From the NCBI GenBank assembly GCA_000320545.1, contig ADNK01000301.1, positions 1 to 25,848 on the forward strand: DNA of 25,848 nt, written 5' to 3'. Shown here piece after piece: positions 1 through 10,653 of the stretch (position 1 is the stretch's first letter; each line of letters begins with the position of its first letter). This stretch comes from Bigelowiella natans CCMP2755 (lineage: Eukaryota > Cercozoa > Chlorarachniophyceae). The position numbers and the translations under genes are program-made. The notes under the pieces are model-generated. The model did not search any database. It saw only the letters and a program-made list of their open reading frames with translations, and had not been told where the DNA came from.

Positions 1-44
1 GAGTCTCGAGCCGTTGTAGAACTGCACAAGTACAGCAGCACCAG

Positions 45-368
45 CTACTGTTCATCAGCAGCATTACGGGTAGTTAGTACAGCCTCGATCGACCTGGTGC
101 TAATCTTGATATCCCCCCCGTCTGCTTTCTCCTCCGCACCCCCCCCCCCCTCAGCACTGGAGGAGCTCTTATCCCTATTTCCCTTGGTGCCTCCCTCCCC
201 CCCCCCAATTGTGCGAAGATGATAGTGGAGCAAGCGTCGTCCTCCCCCAGCATCTATTGTGCCCTCTCCGCGTGGAGAAGCAGCTGTTGTCAAATGTCCC
301 TGTTTGAATTACCCAGCGGCTAGTAACGAAGCCGCTCTGCGATAGGTCGTGCACCGATTTCATCTTCC
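45..368 (-). CDS. Unidentified gene, 3'-terminal exons (partial model)
   Basis: I do not recognise this protein. Two exons read in phase: 368-313 (acceptor after GTGTTTAG, donor GTAATT) and 299-45 (acceptor after TTCAAACAG), ending in TAG at 47-45. The first exon reads KMKSVHDLSQSGFVTSRW. The second begins GHLTTAASPRGEGTIDAGG, becomes Gly/Ser/Glu-rich, and ends ISTRSIEAVLTTRNAADEQ. The sequence is mixed and polar, with no membrane segment. The incoming phase at 368 is 1, so at least one exon lies upstream at higher coordinates. A possible one opens at 835 after TTTTTACCAG and reads LLSFDDPKNDNDDDDNSYGH. The gene would be transcribed divergently from the one at 1252. Support is splice-site and phase agreement only; chance open frames in G-rich DNA are the alternative. 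Confidence 0.33.
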
Positions 369-1251
369 CTAAACACCCAGCAGCAGCCACGCTTATGCGC
401 CGGCAGACTCGCGCATTGGCGGGGCGTGCAGCAATCCCAGGCTTCGGGAAGAGGCGGAGAAAGCTGAGGGGACGTGGGAGGAGGGGTATATTTAGCAAGA
501 AGTAGAGGAGATTTTTATGGATAGATGATACAACAATAATCATAAATGGCTGAAGCAAGAGACCACCGGGGAGACAGAGGTATATCGGCAGCAGCAGCAA
601 TAGCGGGAGAAGGGGGGGGGGGTATATTTAAGAGGTGGTGGAGCGGCTTCACACATTACGATCCTCCCAACCATCAAAATGCAAAGAAAATCACCCCATG
701 TGAATTTTGTCTCCTCCTCCTCGTTGTTTTGCAGGAGTAGCAGCTGCTGCTCTCTGGCAGTAAGGGTAGAGGCCTGTGGCCATACGAGTTGTCATCGTCA
801 TCGTTGTCGTTCTTGGGGTCGTCAAAGCTGAGGAGCTGGTAAAAAGGTAATATAGCAACCAGGCTGTCGTAATATGAACCCTTGACATTCACTATTGTCG
901 ATAGAATCGTTTTGATCGGGGAGAAGTGGGAGGGGGGGCACGGGGGGTCGTGGCTCAGAAGCATGGGCTGCAGCCCATGCTGGCGTATAGAATTTGAAAA
1001 CATTTTTTACACCAAAAACATCTAAATAAGTATTTATTTTACAAGAAGAATCAGAAACAAGTGTCCCTCAATTTGCGCATAATCTTAATTTTTTAACAAT
1101 AATTATTAGGTAATATAGGCTTTATTTTTAACCCATAAAATTGCTGGAATTCGTGCCGAGCTGGGTTCAGCTGCACAGTGGCATTTGGAACACGGCCGGT
1201 ACCGCCCCCCTCCCCCCCACATCGTGATTTCTACTGTATCATCCCGAGATC
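369..1251. other. Gap between the divergent left-hand gene and the TMEM135-like gene
   Basis: About 880 nt. It may hold more minus-strand exons, the best candidate being an Asp/Asn-rich open stretch near 680-835. A dinucleotide inverted run, GCATGGGCTGCAGCCCATGC, lies at 960-979 and is a perfect 20-bp palindrome. The part from 1015 to 1150 is AT-rich. G and C homopolymer runs occur at 605-620 and 1205-1219. I see no RNA gene here. Confidence 0.4.
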
Positions 1252-2004
1252 ATGGGATATAAGTCGAAGGTGGAACTGCTTCATCGTATACTGCTCTCTC
1301 GAGAGCTAAAGCCGTATGTTAAGTCCTTCCCGACGGCCATCATCATCTCTAGTATGGGCCTCGTTATCCACCGCTGGTGCTACAACCCGGCAAAGCTGGG
1401 AAAGGCGATGCAGAAGTACGTTTTTTTTTAGTTATACTGAGCGTGCTATTGTGCTAGGTAAAGTGCGTCATATTTGCGTACGAGTGCACTGAGCTGGCCA
1501 CTGGTTTTTGCGCACCCCCCCAATAATTTTTTCCGTTTAGATTCCACGACTACCATTGCGGATTTACGACGGAGAATTTGAGGCAGTTTCGTGAGGAGAT
1601 GAAGCGAACAGGATGGGTCAAGAACGAGACGGCCAGAAAGTGAGTAGAATCAGCAGCAGCAGCAGCATTCGTAAGTAAGAAATGCAGTATTGTATTGGTG
1701 TTATACCGGTGTTTAATGTAGTTGCTTAGCAAGTAATCGTAGTCATAGGATTATGATGCAGGCGATTTCGAACATAAAGTTTGCCGTATCGTAGTGCTCT
1801 GAATTCCCTCCCTCCTTATTAATGTTTCTGCTGTTCTTCACAGGTACATCGAGGGTTTCACGCTTCGATCCACGCATCGAATCGCCAAGACTTTTCTCAG
1901 GGTTATGGCGATAAAGTCCATCATAATGATGAAGCTGCCGCTACCGATCAAAAAGCATTTTATTCAATACATCAGGTCAAGTGATGATACTGCTGATGGC
2001 TCCC

Positions 2005-2054
<50 letters not shown>

Positions 2055-2179
2055 TATATTAGCATTGGCCTATATGACAAAGGAACTTAAATGTTATTCA
2101 TCCGACCACGCACACCGCATACATCGTGCAAGGGAGAAGCCCCACGTGCTCAAATACAAAATTTGAAATCAGGACATAC

Positions 2180-2210
<31 letters not shown>

Positions 2211-2724
2211 TACACAGACTTACACTTGCGCTGAGCCTTCACTGTTGTGTTTTGTTTTAAGGACATGCCTAACGTGCGTGGTCGCATACCAAATTGCGAT
2301 TAGAATGGTGATCATTTGGAACAACATGAAGTCCACGCCACCCCCCACCTGGTTAATCAAAGCGATGTTCCTGCTTCCAGGACTCGCTGTATTTCTTGAG
2401 GGGGGGGCTCGAAGGGTAATGTACCGTGGATGGAGAAGAAGAGGGGGGGATTGAAAGAAGTGAGTGAGCGGTAGTTCCTGTTACGAAGGAGGAGCAGGGG
2501 ACAGGAGGAGAGAAAGGAGGGATGGATGAGGTGGTGGGGGGGAGCGTACACAACCGTTGTAATCATATGATTGGTACGTAAATAATTATTAGGTGGACCT
2601 CGCAGCATTCTTCATTGCAAGCCAGATTCTATCGTTCCTCGAGGAGAGAAATATCAACTCTCTTTCCTTTCACGCGCTATCTTCTTGCGTCCTAGGGTAC
2701 AGGGCGTTTAAACCTCGCTCGTGA
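1252..2724 (+). CDS. Small membrane protein, TMEM135/PXMP4-like (putative peroxisomal)
   Basis: Five exons keep phase: 1252-1415, 1541-1639, 1844-1975, 2262-2415, 2593-2724 (226 residues, TGA stop). The ATG at 1252 is the first after an in-frame TGA at 1225. There is a hydrophobic stretch near residues 26-38 (PTAIIISSMGLVI) and another near 138-152 (TCVVAYQIAIRMVI region). The C-terminal half reads IKAMFLLPGLAVFLEGGARR then VDLAAFFIASQILSFLEERN and INSLSFHALSSCVLGYRAFK. This loosely recalls the C-terminal Tim17-related segment of TMEM135 and of the peroxisomal membrane protein PXMP4, which is about 210 residues. TMEM135 itself is about twice this length. The exon structure is well supported. 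The family call rests on remembered pattern only, and a divergent unrelated membrane protein is possible. Confidence 0.6.
2008..2051. repeat. (AT)n microsatellite, TMEM135-like intron 3
   Basis: About 22 uninterrupted AT units, some 30 nt after the donor at 1976. The short ORFs with Tyr-Ile runs that cross it are artefacts of the repeat. Confidence 0.97.
2181..2210. repeat. (CAGA)n tetranucleotide microsatellite
   Basis: About seven CAGA/GACA units in the same intron as the AT run, 52 nt before the exon at 2262. Confidence 0.95.
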
Positions 2725-3596
2725 TCGTGGACGGAAGAAGGAAATGAGACGTTTTCGAACGGTTAAACTGGGATTGATAGCATGCTTGCCCCCTGATAAT
2801 CGTGTGTGACGCGCTGACATCAAACACCTTCTAGCTCTCAGAGTAATAATTCGAAGAGATATTCTCTGACAAGATGGCCAGCACTGATATTAATCATCAT
2901 CGCTGGTGTGCATCGTCGTATTTGCAGCTCATTAACAATAATAGTCCTCTGATTATACTGAGTATGTGTTTGTTTGTGTGGTTCTTGTGACTGACATGCC
3001 TGCTAATCTGCACACGAATGCAGCATGCTTTTTGCCTACATTTAGTACATAGTCGTATGTGAGTAAACATAGCGCAGCTACATGCGTATGGTGACAGTGA
3101 CAATAAACGAACAGCATCGTATCATGCTGTACGTATACGCAGCAACTAGATAAGATTACGGCAGCATGCATCCTGCTTTGCATACATGTGCGTTGATCGA
3201 TGCACAGCATGTAGTGCGCACAATGGACATATGTGCGTGTCCGATACACATGCATATATTCTCACACGTGCACTGTGAAGCTGCACGCATCACTTGCCGC
3301 GTGCACACGCAAGTGCCTGATGAAATAAGGTCTGCTCAGAATCGAACAAAACGGGCCGATTACGACATGAATGGAGGCGCTGAGGTCCATGAGGCACCTC
3401 ATGTACGATACGTGGTCATGCTGCTGCGTGTCATTATTTGCTGCCGTACTTCCTTGCGGCATACACACGGAGCTCGCTGTGTGCGACACTGCTAGACTGC
3501 GTGCGCCCAAGAATTGTGCACATGTCATAACATCATTAATATTATTACTTTATTAGTTGGGAAAGCAAAGACACCTTCCTGCGACGGGTTCACAAA
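2725..3596. other. Convergent intergenic region (3' sides of TMEM135-like and SLC37-like genes)
   Basis: About 870 nt without a supported gene. From about 2890 to 3540 it is dense in words such as GCATGC, TGCACA, ACATGC, GTGCAC and CATATG, giving long alternating purine-pyrimidine stretches. Several 60-110 codon open frames on both strands overlap here. They are Cys/His-rich, have no recognisable domain and lack coherent splice structure, so I treat them as chance frames. Confidence 0.6.
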
Positions 3597-4308
3597 CTAC
3601 AACAATGGTTTTGATTCTTCATTCTCATCGCAGCCTTCGTCATCGTCACGCTTGGCTTCCAAACCTCTCACATCGACGATGTGTGCGTCTCTACTACTCG
3701 CATTCACAGCAACCGTCCCTACCGCAGCGACTACTTCTGAACCCCTCCCATTGCTAACCCTTCGTGATTGATGCCCCCGTTGATTTCCTTTATGATAGTG
3801 ATTCTCCTTGTCCCTCCTCTGCTTTGCCACGATGGTCTCCCAATCGGCGAGGATAGGCCGATAAAGGAAAAGAATGCTAGCAATGCACATCGCAGCCAGC
3901 AGCATGTAGACGACGTGCCAACCCCCCTCCAGCAAGAGTAGGAAGGGAAGAGAAACCTGACCTACGGCTGAACCCATGTTCCCTGACGATTTAAAAAGAA
4001 GGGAACAGTAAGCTTTATGGGGGGGGGGAGGGGGGGGGAGGTTAATGCGGGCATGCAGATGCACCCGATCCACAGATCAGTCCATTGAAAGTCGCCACAA
4101 GTTTCATTTTCCCTTGCCCTTGCTTCTCCCCGCGGCTCCTCGAATCGCCGTCCTGCTTCTTGGAAAAGTAGGTATCTGCCTTGAGTGCCAGGTCACCAGC
4201 TATCACGCTGCTCAGCATGACTACGGGACCTCCCAACGCCAACCCGGAGAGGAAGAGTAGGGCTATCATCTCGATCATAAATATGCCTGTATGTAACGCA
4301 TGAATACA

Positions 4309-4341
<33 letters not shown>

Positions 4342-4522
4342 GCATTTCATAGTGTATTTTACATTCGATGTTAAGGGGTCAAGCTGATGTAAAAAAGAGA
4401 GGAGGGGAAGATATCAAATGGCTTTATGAGCCTGGCTATTTCGTGCGTCCAGAATTGTCATTGGTCGCCTTTTTCATATTCATCGTTATGATACGCAACC
4501 GCGTTTATGCGACCACGACGCA

Positions 4523-4598
<76 letters not shown>

Positions 4599-6082
4599 TA
4601 CATACCTTTATTCACAAACACGAAGAGGAGGAGGCTGGCCGAGGCTGTGAGCATCATGGTTGCGGACGTTATCGCCCGTGCCCCCCCCAAACTATCGCTC
4701 ATCATCCCCCCTAGCACACCGCCCAAGATCAGCCCCACGTCGTGAGCGTTTGAGACATAGCCGCTGATTAGTCACGCACACAAAAAGGGAGGAGGAGGAG
4801 GAGGAGGAGGAGGAGGAGGAGGAGGAGGAGGAGGAGAGGCAGCCATATGAACCCAAGGGCATAGGGATAATTACCCGAAATCGATCCGAAATCGTGGAGC
4901 AAGAAGAAAACGGTAGCAATATCAGAACGTCTCCTAGATAGGTACCTTTGGCTGCATTTCACGCACAGGTGGTCATGGAGGTACAGCGGCGTCCAGAAGA
5001 ACAGCGTATATTCGACGAGCTTCAGGCACGCGTAGGCCGAGCAACAGCTCCAGAGCCCAGGGAGCATTACGGCTTCGCACCACGACACAGAGGAGGAAGA
5101 AGAGGAGGATGAAGTTTGGGAGTTCTGTGTAACCTCCTCATCTTTCTTCCGCGAGGTGATGCCATTATTATTGTTATCACCATCGGGCTCTATCATCAGG
5201 AGGACGACCAGCAGCATGGCAGACATCACCAGCGCGGGGACGAGAAAGAGGTAGAACAAATCCAACTCGCATTCGATGAGAAAGGACACCTGCAGAGGTA
5301 GTAAGAAGGGTCCGACACAAGAAACTACGATTAGAATGTCTCTTCGATGGTGGTACTAGCGAAACGATATCAGAAATTACGCCTCATCCTACTCTTCTGC
5401 AGCTTGTAATGCTCTATGAACCAGAATCATCATCATTATCATCATCATTATCATCATCATCATCGCCATCCTCGCTCAAGGAAGAGAACAACAGGAAAGG
5501 CAGCACCATGGTGACTCTCAGTCGGTCTCATGTGCGAGTGGGGCGAGGAGGGGTATGTGCGTGAGTAGTAAGGCCTATAAATCAGCCACCGCGTCACACG
5601 TGACGTACACGTACCAGCATAGAGCCCAGGATATTACCGACCCACGGATTCGCTCCCCAGTACCTATGCAACAACAATACGGAGCAGAGGAAAACAATGA
5701 GAGCGTGAATGAGGAGGGGAGGAGGGGGGGGGCTGGGCAAAACGGCAAGGCACATTCATTATACCCGAACCAGCGACCACGGTGAGGCGATGACTCAAGT
5801 CGGGAGGAGAGCAACTTAATCTAGTAGGCGAAGAAATGGCCAAATCACAGCAGGAAGGAGAGGCCAATCATAACAGCTGACGACGGCCGAGTAAACTACT
5901 AAAATCGAAGAAATGTTCATACATATACTCGCGCAGCAAGCTTACGCAAGCTGCTGCTACACCCCCCCCGCCCTCTCCTCCTCTGCCTCCTCCTCCTCCT
6001 ACTACTACTACAACCGCGCAGGGCCATCCCGTTGAGTGAGCAATGCCCTCGAATCCACGGAGCAACAAGAGAAACCTACCCC

Positions 6083-6119
<37 letters not shown>

Positions 6120-6248
6120 CATTCGTTCAGTCGCCGCAACAAGAGGCATAGCTTCAATGGGAAGCAGCGACATAAAGACGAAGGGAAAGTTGTTATCGTC
6201 AATGGTATGCTGGTGCTGCTCGTGCTACTGCGCTGTTACCACTACTAT

Positions 6249-6283
<35 letters not shown>

Positions 6284-6365
6284 ACCCTACTACCAGAGTG
6301 TATCAAGCTGCATGATTCTCGCGAAACCGAATAAAATCTGAATTATGATGCTCCCGATCTGATCA

Positions 6366-6396
<31 letters not shown>

Positions 6397-7537
6397 GATA
6401 TACTCAATGTAATATATGTAAATGACAATGTTCCTAAGATAGTTTGTGACGTGGTCAAATTGTATTTGTTTTTGCGCCCCAGGAGAAAAGCTGCTCTTCG
6501 TTTGTATCTAAAGGCTGCCACGGCAACTAACCATTCCCAGGACGAGCAGTGATTTTGCGCCGTACGTATCCGCACAGCGCCCACTAATGTGATGGCGATC
6601 CCAATTTTGATGAGGAGGGGGAAGAGGAAAAGGAAAAGAAGAAGGCGTGAATGGGCGCAGGAGGAGAAGCAGCGAGGAATGTAATTGATACAGCGAAGGA
6701 CTGCGCAGGCCTGAATCTTTCAATCATTTTGGAGGTAGAAGAAGGAGGAGGGATACTATAATTCTTTCTTTTATCGTATCATCACCTCATTGTCAGGCCG
6801 ATGGCGTAAAACACGAGGAAGCACGTGTCCATAAAACCCATCTCTCTGAGGACAAAAGAGCAATAAGAACAAAACATTCACAATATGTATATATGCCCTC
6901 ATTTTTTCATTAGTGCAACCAGAAGAAAAATAAAAAAAAATGGCCGTGTATGGCGTTATCCATCACTCGAGCCAATGAATCATCCAGAGGGAAAACCAAG
7001 CATCTTCAAAGAAATTCTGCAGTATGTAGAAGAAAAGGGGAAGTTTTCTGACCTTTTGGTGATTCCCCACTGCTCCTCTAGCATCATCTTGCTGCAGATG
7101 TAGCCCTTCCTCACAATGTGGAAACTAAACGTTTATTCGATATTCATATCATCTATCGGATTGAGAGGGCTCATGAGCGATTTGAATGAATCACCTAGCA
7201 AAGGCCATGAACGTAACACCGAAGACTACGTATAACTCCCAGTTGGCATCAGCTTCTTGAGCCAGAGGGTGACGATGACGGCTGCTTCCTAGAAAGAAAA
7301 ATGAACAAGAAGAAGAAGCAACAAGAAACAATAGGGGTGATTAATGAAAGAAGAAATAAAAGGGAGCGAGATTGGGATTGTAAATCTGCAGGAACAGCGC
7401 TTCGTTGTGCAATTAATGATGATGAAGGGCTGCTTACCGAATGATAATCCATCTTTAGCATTTGGCTCTCCCTTTAGCTTTTGCTTCTGCACTTCCTCCT
7501 TATTCTGCGGAGGTTCGATGCAGGGCGAGGACGGCAT
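3597..7537 (-). CDS. SLC37-type (OPA family, MFS) organophosphate/sugar-phosphate transporter
   Basis: Thirteen exons in transcript order: 7537-7438, 7288-7195, 7124-7053, 6845-6786, 6583-6532, 6358-6294, 6075-6015, 5820-5765, 5663-5615, 5289-4946, 4763-4606, 4286-4065, 3982-3597. Phases agree at all joins, giving 572 residues. SLC37 proteins exchange phosphate for glucose-6-phosphate or glycerol-3-phosphate, often in the ER. Family signatures in order are TM1 with FASFHIVRKG (residues 63-72), FYAIGLTMSGRCADTYGAKS (101-120), GIAHSTGWP (158-166), RGRWFGYWGANPWVGNILGS (182-201), a Ser-rich central loop, FWTPLYL, DVGLILGGVLGGMMSD, LALGGPVVMLSSVIAGDLAL and GLICGSGNMGSAVGQ. The initiator ATG follows an in-frame TGA (7551-7549). 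The hydrophilic C-terminal tail of about 85 residues ends SKPLL. The exact substrate and membrane cannot be read from sequence. Confidence 0.9.
4309..4334. repeat. (AT)n microsatellite in SLC37-like intron 11
   Basis: About 13 AT units just upstream (in transcript sense) of the exon that starts at 4286. Confidence 0.95.
4525..4598. repeat. Compound (CT)n(CA)n microsatellite in SLC37-like intron 11
   Basis: Roughly 27 CT units with one CCC interruption, then about 10 CA units. In the transcript this is (TG)n(AG)n beginning a few bases after the donor at 4605, so the donor GTATGTATGTG merges into the repeat. Confidence 0.96.
4787..4836. repeat. (GGA)n microsatellite in SLC37-like intron 10
   Basis: About 16 GGA units on the plus strand. 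In the transcript this is a (TCC)n pyrimidine run ending about 24 nt before the acceptor of the exon at 4763. Confidence 0.96.
5427..5463. repeat. Imperfect (ATC)n microsatellite in SLC37-like intron 9
   Basis: ATC/ATT units within the 325-nt intron between exons 5663-5615 and 5289-4946. Confidence 0.9.
6083..6119. repeat. (GAT)n microsatellite in SLC37-like intron 6
   Basis: Twelve GAT units. In the transcript this is (ATC)n immediately before the acceptor of the exon at 6075. Confidence 0.96.
6240..6283. repeat. (CTA)n microsatellite in SLC37-like intron 6
   Basis: About 14 CTA/TTA units. In the transcript (TAG)n follows the donor GTAGTAGGG of the exon ending at 6294, so the donor itself looks like the first repeat unit. 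Confidence 0.95.
6367..6396. repeat. (ATC)n microsatellite in SLC37-like intron 5
   Basis: Ten ATC units, (GAT)n in the transcript, ending 8 nt before the acceptor of the exon at 6358. Confidence 0.95.
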
Positions 7538-7891
7538 GGCTGGAAATCACCACCCTCCCGTGGTTTCTGCCTGCTAGGGGACGGGGATTGTGGGGAGGCA
7601 ACGACAACTTGTTCAAAAATTCAAATAAAAATCATCCGTTTCGCTTGCAAATGTTGCTTCGCATGCGGCTTTAATCATGCGACAACGATTTTTCAAAGAC
7701 GACATGAATTTTCCTTTGTGAAGTCAAGATTTCAAGATCGTGACGCTGGAGGAATTACCGGTGCCGGTAGGGTGTGGCCGGGGATATGTTGTCGCTCTGT
7801 TAAAATCAGTTCGAAATTGTTACTTGCGACAACAACACAGCGGAACAGCCCCGCACACCACCAGGAACAGGAAGAGGGTTTCGAGTATGCG
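7538..7891. promoter_or_regulatory. Divergent SLC37-like / RCE1 5' region (inferred shared promoter)
   Basis: The start codons of the minus-strand transporter (7537) and of RCE1 (7892) are only 354 nt apart. Both promoters and 5' UTRs must lie in or overlap this space unless there are upstream non-coding exons. I see no clear TATA box or other motif. An open frame runs through much of it toward RCE1, but it has no recognisable content. Confidence 0.5.
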
Positions 7892-9598
7892 ATGATGATG
7901 ATCCTTAAGTCTGGCTCCGGCCTGCTACTCAGCGGGCTACTCGGTCGGTAGGGGGGTGGAAATGGGAATTGGTGCGCGTTTGGAAAGCGAGGGTGTTTTT
8001 TGCAAGGCCTAGGCCGCTCGCCACGAAACTGTTCTTGGGCTTGCGTTTTTTTTTTTTTTTCTCTCTCCCTCTCCACACTTTTCGATAGTAAGAATCAAGT
8101 ACCATCTAAGTACGTTATAAATTGTTGAACAGCTTCCTGAATGTTGTTACCAAAGTGTTGTTCTACTCAACTTGGAACTCTATTTGATGTCGTTTTGTGT
8201 TTGTTTGGTTGTCTCTTTAGCCATGATCTTCGTGGGGAGCTTGTACATATGGAAGAACGATAAAGAGAGAGACCACCCAGAAACGATACAGAAAAGGTGC
8301 AGCTGCGCTTTTAATCTTTGTTGTGTGCGGTGATGGTTTGATGAGGATGAGTGACAATTATGAGATGCAAGTAGTGCATGAACATCCTCTACATGACTGC
8401 TCTCTGAGCAGAGGTTACAACGTAAAGAATATGACCACTTCGGTGCCAATCGATCAGGTTCATAAGTATGGCCTTCTGCTGCATCATCTCCCCCATCCAC
8501 GTTATCATGTTCATCCATTTTCAAGAGACGGAAGAGGTCACTTTACCAGAAGTTGTGTATTAGGCTTTAACTCTCATTTTATACCAATTTGTTCTCCCTA
8601 GATTGGTATAACCGAACAAACTATGTGAATGCAGGTGGACTATCTGACATGGCTCGGCCTCTCTCCAATAGGCCTCCCTGCAGGTATGATGAGTGATGCT
8701 TCTTCTCCTCTCACGCTGCTACGTTACTATGTAGTGAGAGGCTAACGTTGATGGCAGCAACCACCGCCATCTTCATCATCCTCACCATTGTTATGAGCAT
8801 CCTCCACTAGCACCGAGTGATTCTTCCTTATTAACGTATCAGCCGTGATCCTTCCTCTGGCGCTCACCGCCACTCTATTCCTCGGGCCTCTTGTTGACAT
8901 TTTTTGGCTCGACAAGAGTAGTCATTTGGAGAGCCCACTAGCCATTTTCACCGCTCTGACAACGGACCTGCGAAAGATGCGTAACTATGTTGTTGCCCCG
9001 TTTGCTGAAGAACTGGTGTACCGAGCGTGCATCCTCTCGGTAGTGATGCATGCGCTCGATGCAATCTGCTGTCACTGGCTCCTCTCTTCTATGCTGCTGT
9101 GTATACCTCCCACTACAGTGTGGAGAAGATGATTGATGATCGTAGGAGAGTGTGTGTGCGCGAATAATTATATGAGCGCTTACCGACTTGGTGACTACTA
9201 CTTCACTTCTTTGCCTTTCTTGTGGCCGACAACCCCCCTCCTCCGGTCATTCTTGGGAAATTGAAAACTCTCATACTGACCCTGCTCTCTTCATTCGCCA
9301 CGTATTCCTTCTCCCCTCCTCCACCACTAACTAGGTGCTCGTATACTCGGGCTGGTCTCTCACCCTTGCCAGCGTGATAGCACCGCTAATGTTCGGAATA
9401 GGTTATTAATGCCGTGGTGATTGTTGTAGGAGGTGCTTTCGCTGTTGGCGGGGGTTGTTCTCTTGTCGCGTTGAATGATTGCAAGATCAAGAATTATATA
9501 TCTATTGTAAACGGATTCGTCGCTAGAATTCATATATGACCCTCGCAGCCCTTTCTCTATCTCTCCCTCTCTCTCTGCGCGCGCGCACGCGTGCGCTC

Positions 9599-9630
<32 letters not shown>

Positions 9631-10524
9631 TATGAAACCATGTATATGCGTACGTGATCGTCGTCTCGCAGCCCCACATCCCCTCCATGAGTTATCCTTC
9701 TTTACATACAGCCCACTTGCATCATTTTCGACATCTAACAAGGCACGCTGGATACGGTAGTAATGTTTCCTTTGATCCACCAGTCTCTCTTACAACCGCA
9801 CTCTCTTACCTCGTATTCAACCTATAAATCAGACCGTGAGCGGTCGATGCGGATTGTGTGTTTTCAAGCCGGCTACACAACGCTTTTTGGAATATACGCA
9901 AGCTTTCTCTTCCTGAGAACCGGCCATTTTGTCGCGCCCTTCTTGTCACACGCCTTCTGCAATTATATGGTCCGCCTTATTGAGTGTGGTGTTCGATTGT
10001 CGTGAGTGAGGTTGTGTCTGTGTGCGTCGTGTGGCTACGTAAGCAAGATATATTACCATGATAAAGATAGCGATTATCGTTATCAATCACCATCATCATC
10101 ATCATCATGATCATAATCATCCTACAAAGGGTCTCCCGGAGCTCCATCGTCTGAATTCATCCAAGGACAAGAATATCCTCATAGTCGCGTACCTTGCCGG
10201 CATCATCGGTATTTTTTTTGATAATATTGATATTTCACACTACTTGAATGTCACATACTGAGGGATAAGAATACTACTACTTCTTCAATTATATCCGAAG
10301 AAGAGATAGCACATCTAGACACTGTGAAACGAGCTTTTCACAGCTCAAAATATAGTTCTTTGTCCGCGCTAATTATGCCGAACGATTCATTCTAGCGCTC
10401 GTGGTTGTTTCAAATAGATTTGCTCGTTGTTCTCTCTGTAGGTTTCTTCGCGTTGTTGATGCCGCTCACCAATCCGGAGTGGTACAATCCGTACATTTGG
10501 AACTTCGTCCCAAGCGAAAATTAA
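7892..10524 (+). CDS. RCE1: CAAX prenyl protease 2 (Rce1 family, CPBP intramembrane protease)
   Basis: Ten exons: 7892-7943, 8221-8296, 8412-8442, 8635-8683, 8843-9039, 9335-9401, 9712-9756, 9833-9969, 10130-10208, 10442-10524. All phases agree, giving 271 residues ending in TAA. The enzyme removes the -AAX tripeptide from farnesylated or geranylgeranylated CAAX proteins in the ER membrane. Family marks are [20 protein letters not shown] (residues 24-43), the EExxxR motif in [14 protein letters not shown] (E125, E126, R130), GIAHLHH (H159), and [14 protein letters not shown] (H212, N216). These match the Glu-His-His-Asn set known for Rce1. The length is slightly short because the loop at residues 44-53 is brief. 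Three ATGs occur in tandem at 7892-7900; I took the first. The least certain exons are the first and the 31-nt one at 8412. Confidence 0.93.
9576..9625. repeat. (CG)n/(GT)n alternating purine-pyrimidine tract in RCE1 intron 6
   Basis: A GCGCGCGCGCACGCGTGCGC block runs into about 13 GT units. It is preceded by a CT-rich stretch at 9549-9575. The type is one that can adopt Z-DNA. Confidence 0.9.
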
Positions 10525-10617
10525 CCCCTGAAAGTTGGACTCATCGACGAAGAAGAGGAGGTTGGAACTACTTGGCAAGCAAAGGCTAAAGCATATATCA
10601 AAATATTACATAAACAA

Positions 10618-10619
<2 letters not shown>

Positions 10620-10652
<33 letters not shown>
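10620..10652. repeat. (AC)n microsatellite downstream of RCE1
   Basis: About 16 AC units, 96 nt after the RCE1 stop codon. Confidence 0.97.

Positions 10653-10653
<1 letters not shown>

Noticed and set aside
3166-3495. Overlapping 60-110 codon open frames on both strands at 2897-3556
   Set aside because: They are Cys/His-rich with no family motif, overlap one another on both strands, and lie in alternating purine-pyrimidine DNA that has few stop codons by composition.
4764-4946. Reading the SLC37-like exon 10 straight on past 4946 (HDFGSISG)
   Set aside because: A donor at 4945 and an acceptor before 4763 restore the usual spacing between the PLYL and DVG motifs. The read-through would add a poly-Leu microsatellite translation.
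6036-6284. Open frames with poly-Met, poly-His, poly-Tyr or poly-Ile
   Set aside because: These are translations of GAT/CTA microsatellites inside SLC37-like introns; real exons on the minus strand explain the locus.
10058-10261. Stand-alone 67-codon frame with a His run
   Set aside because: Its 3' part is the real RCE1 exon 10130-10208; the 5' part is a CAT microsatellite in the intron.
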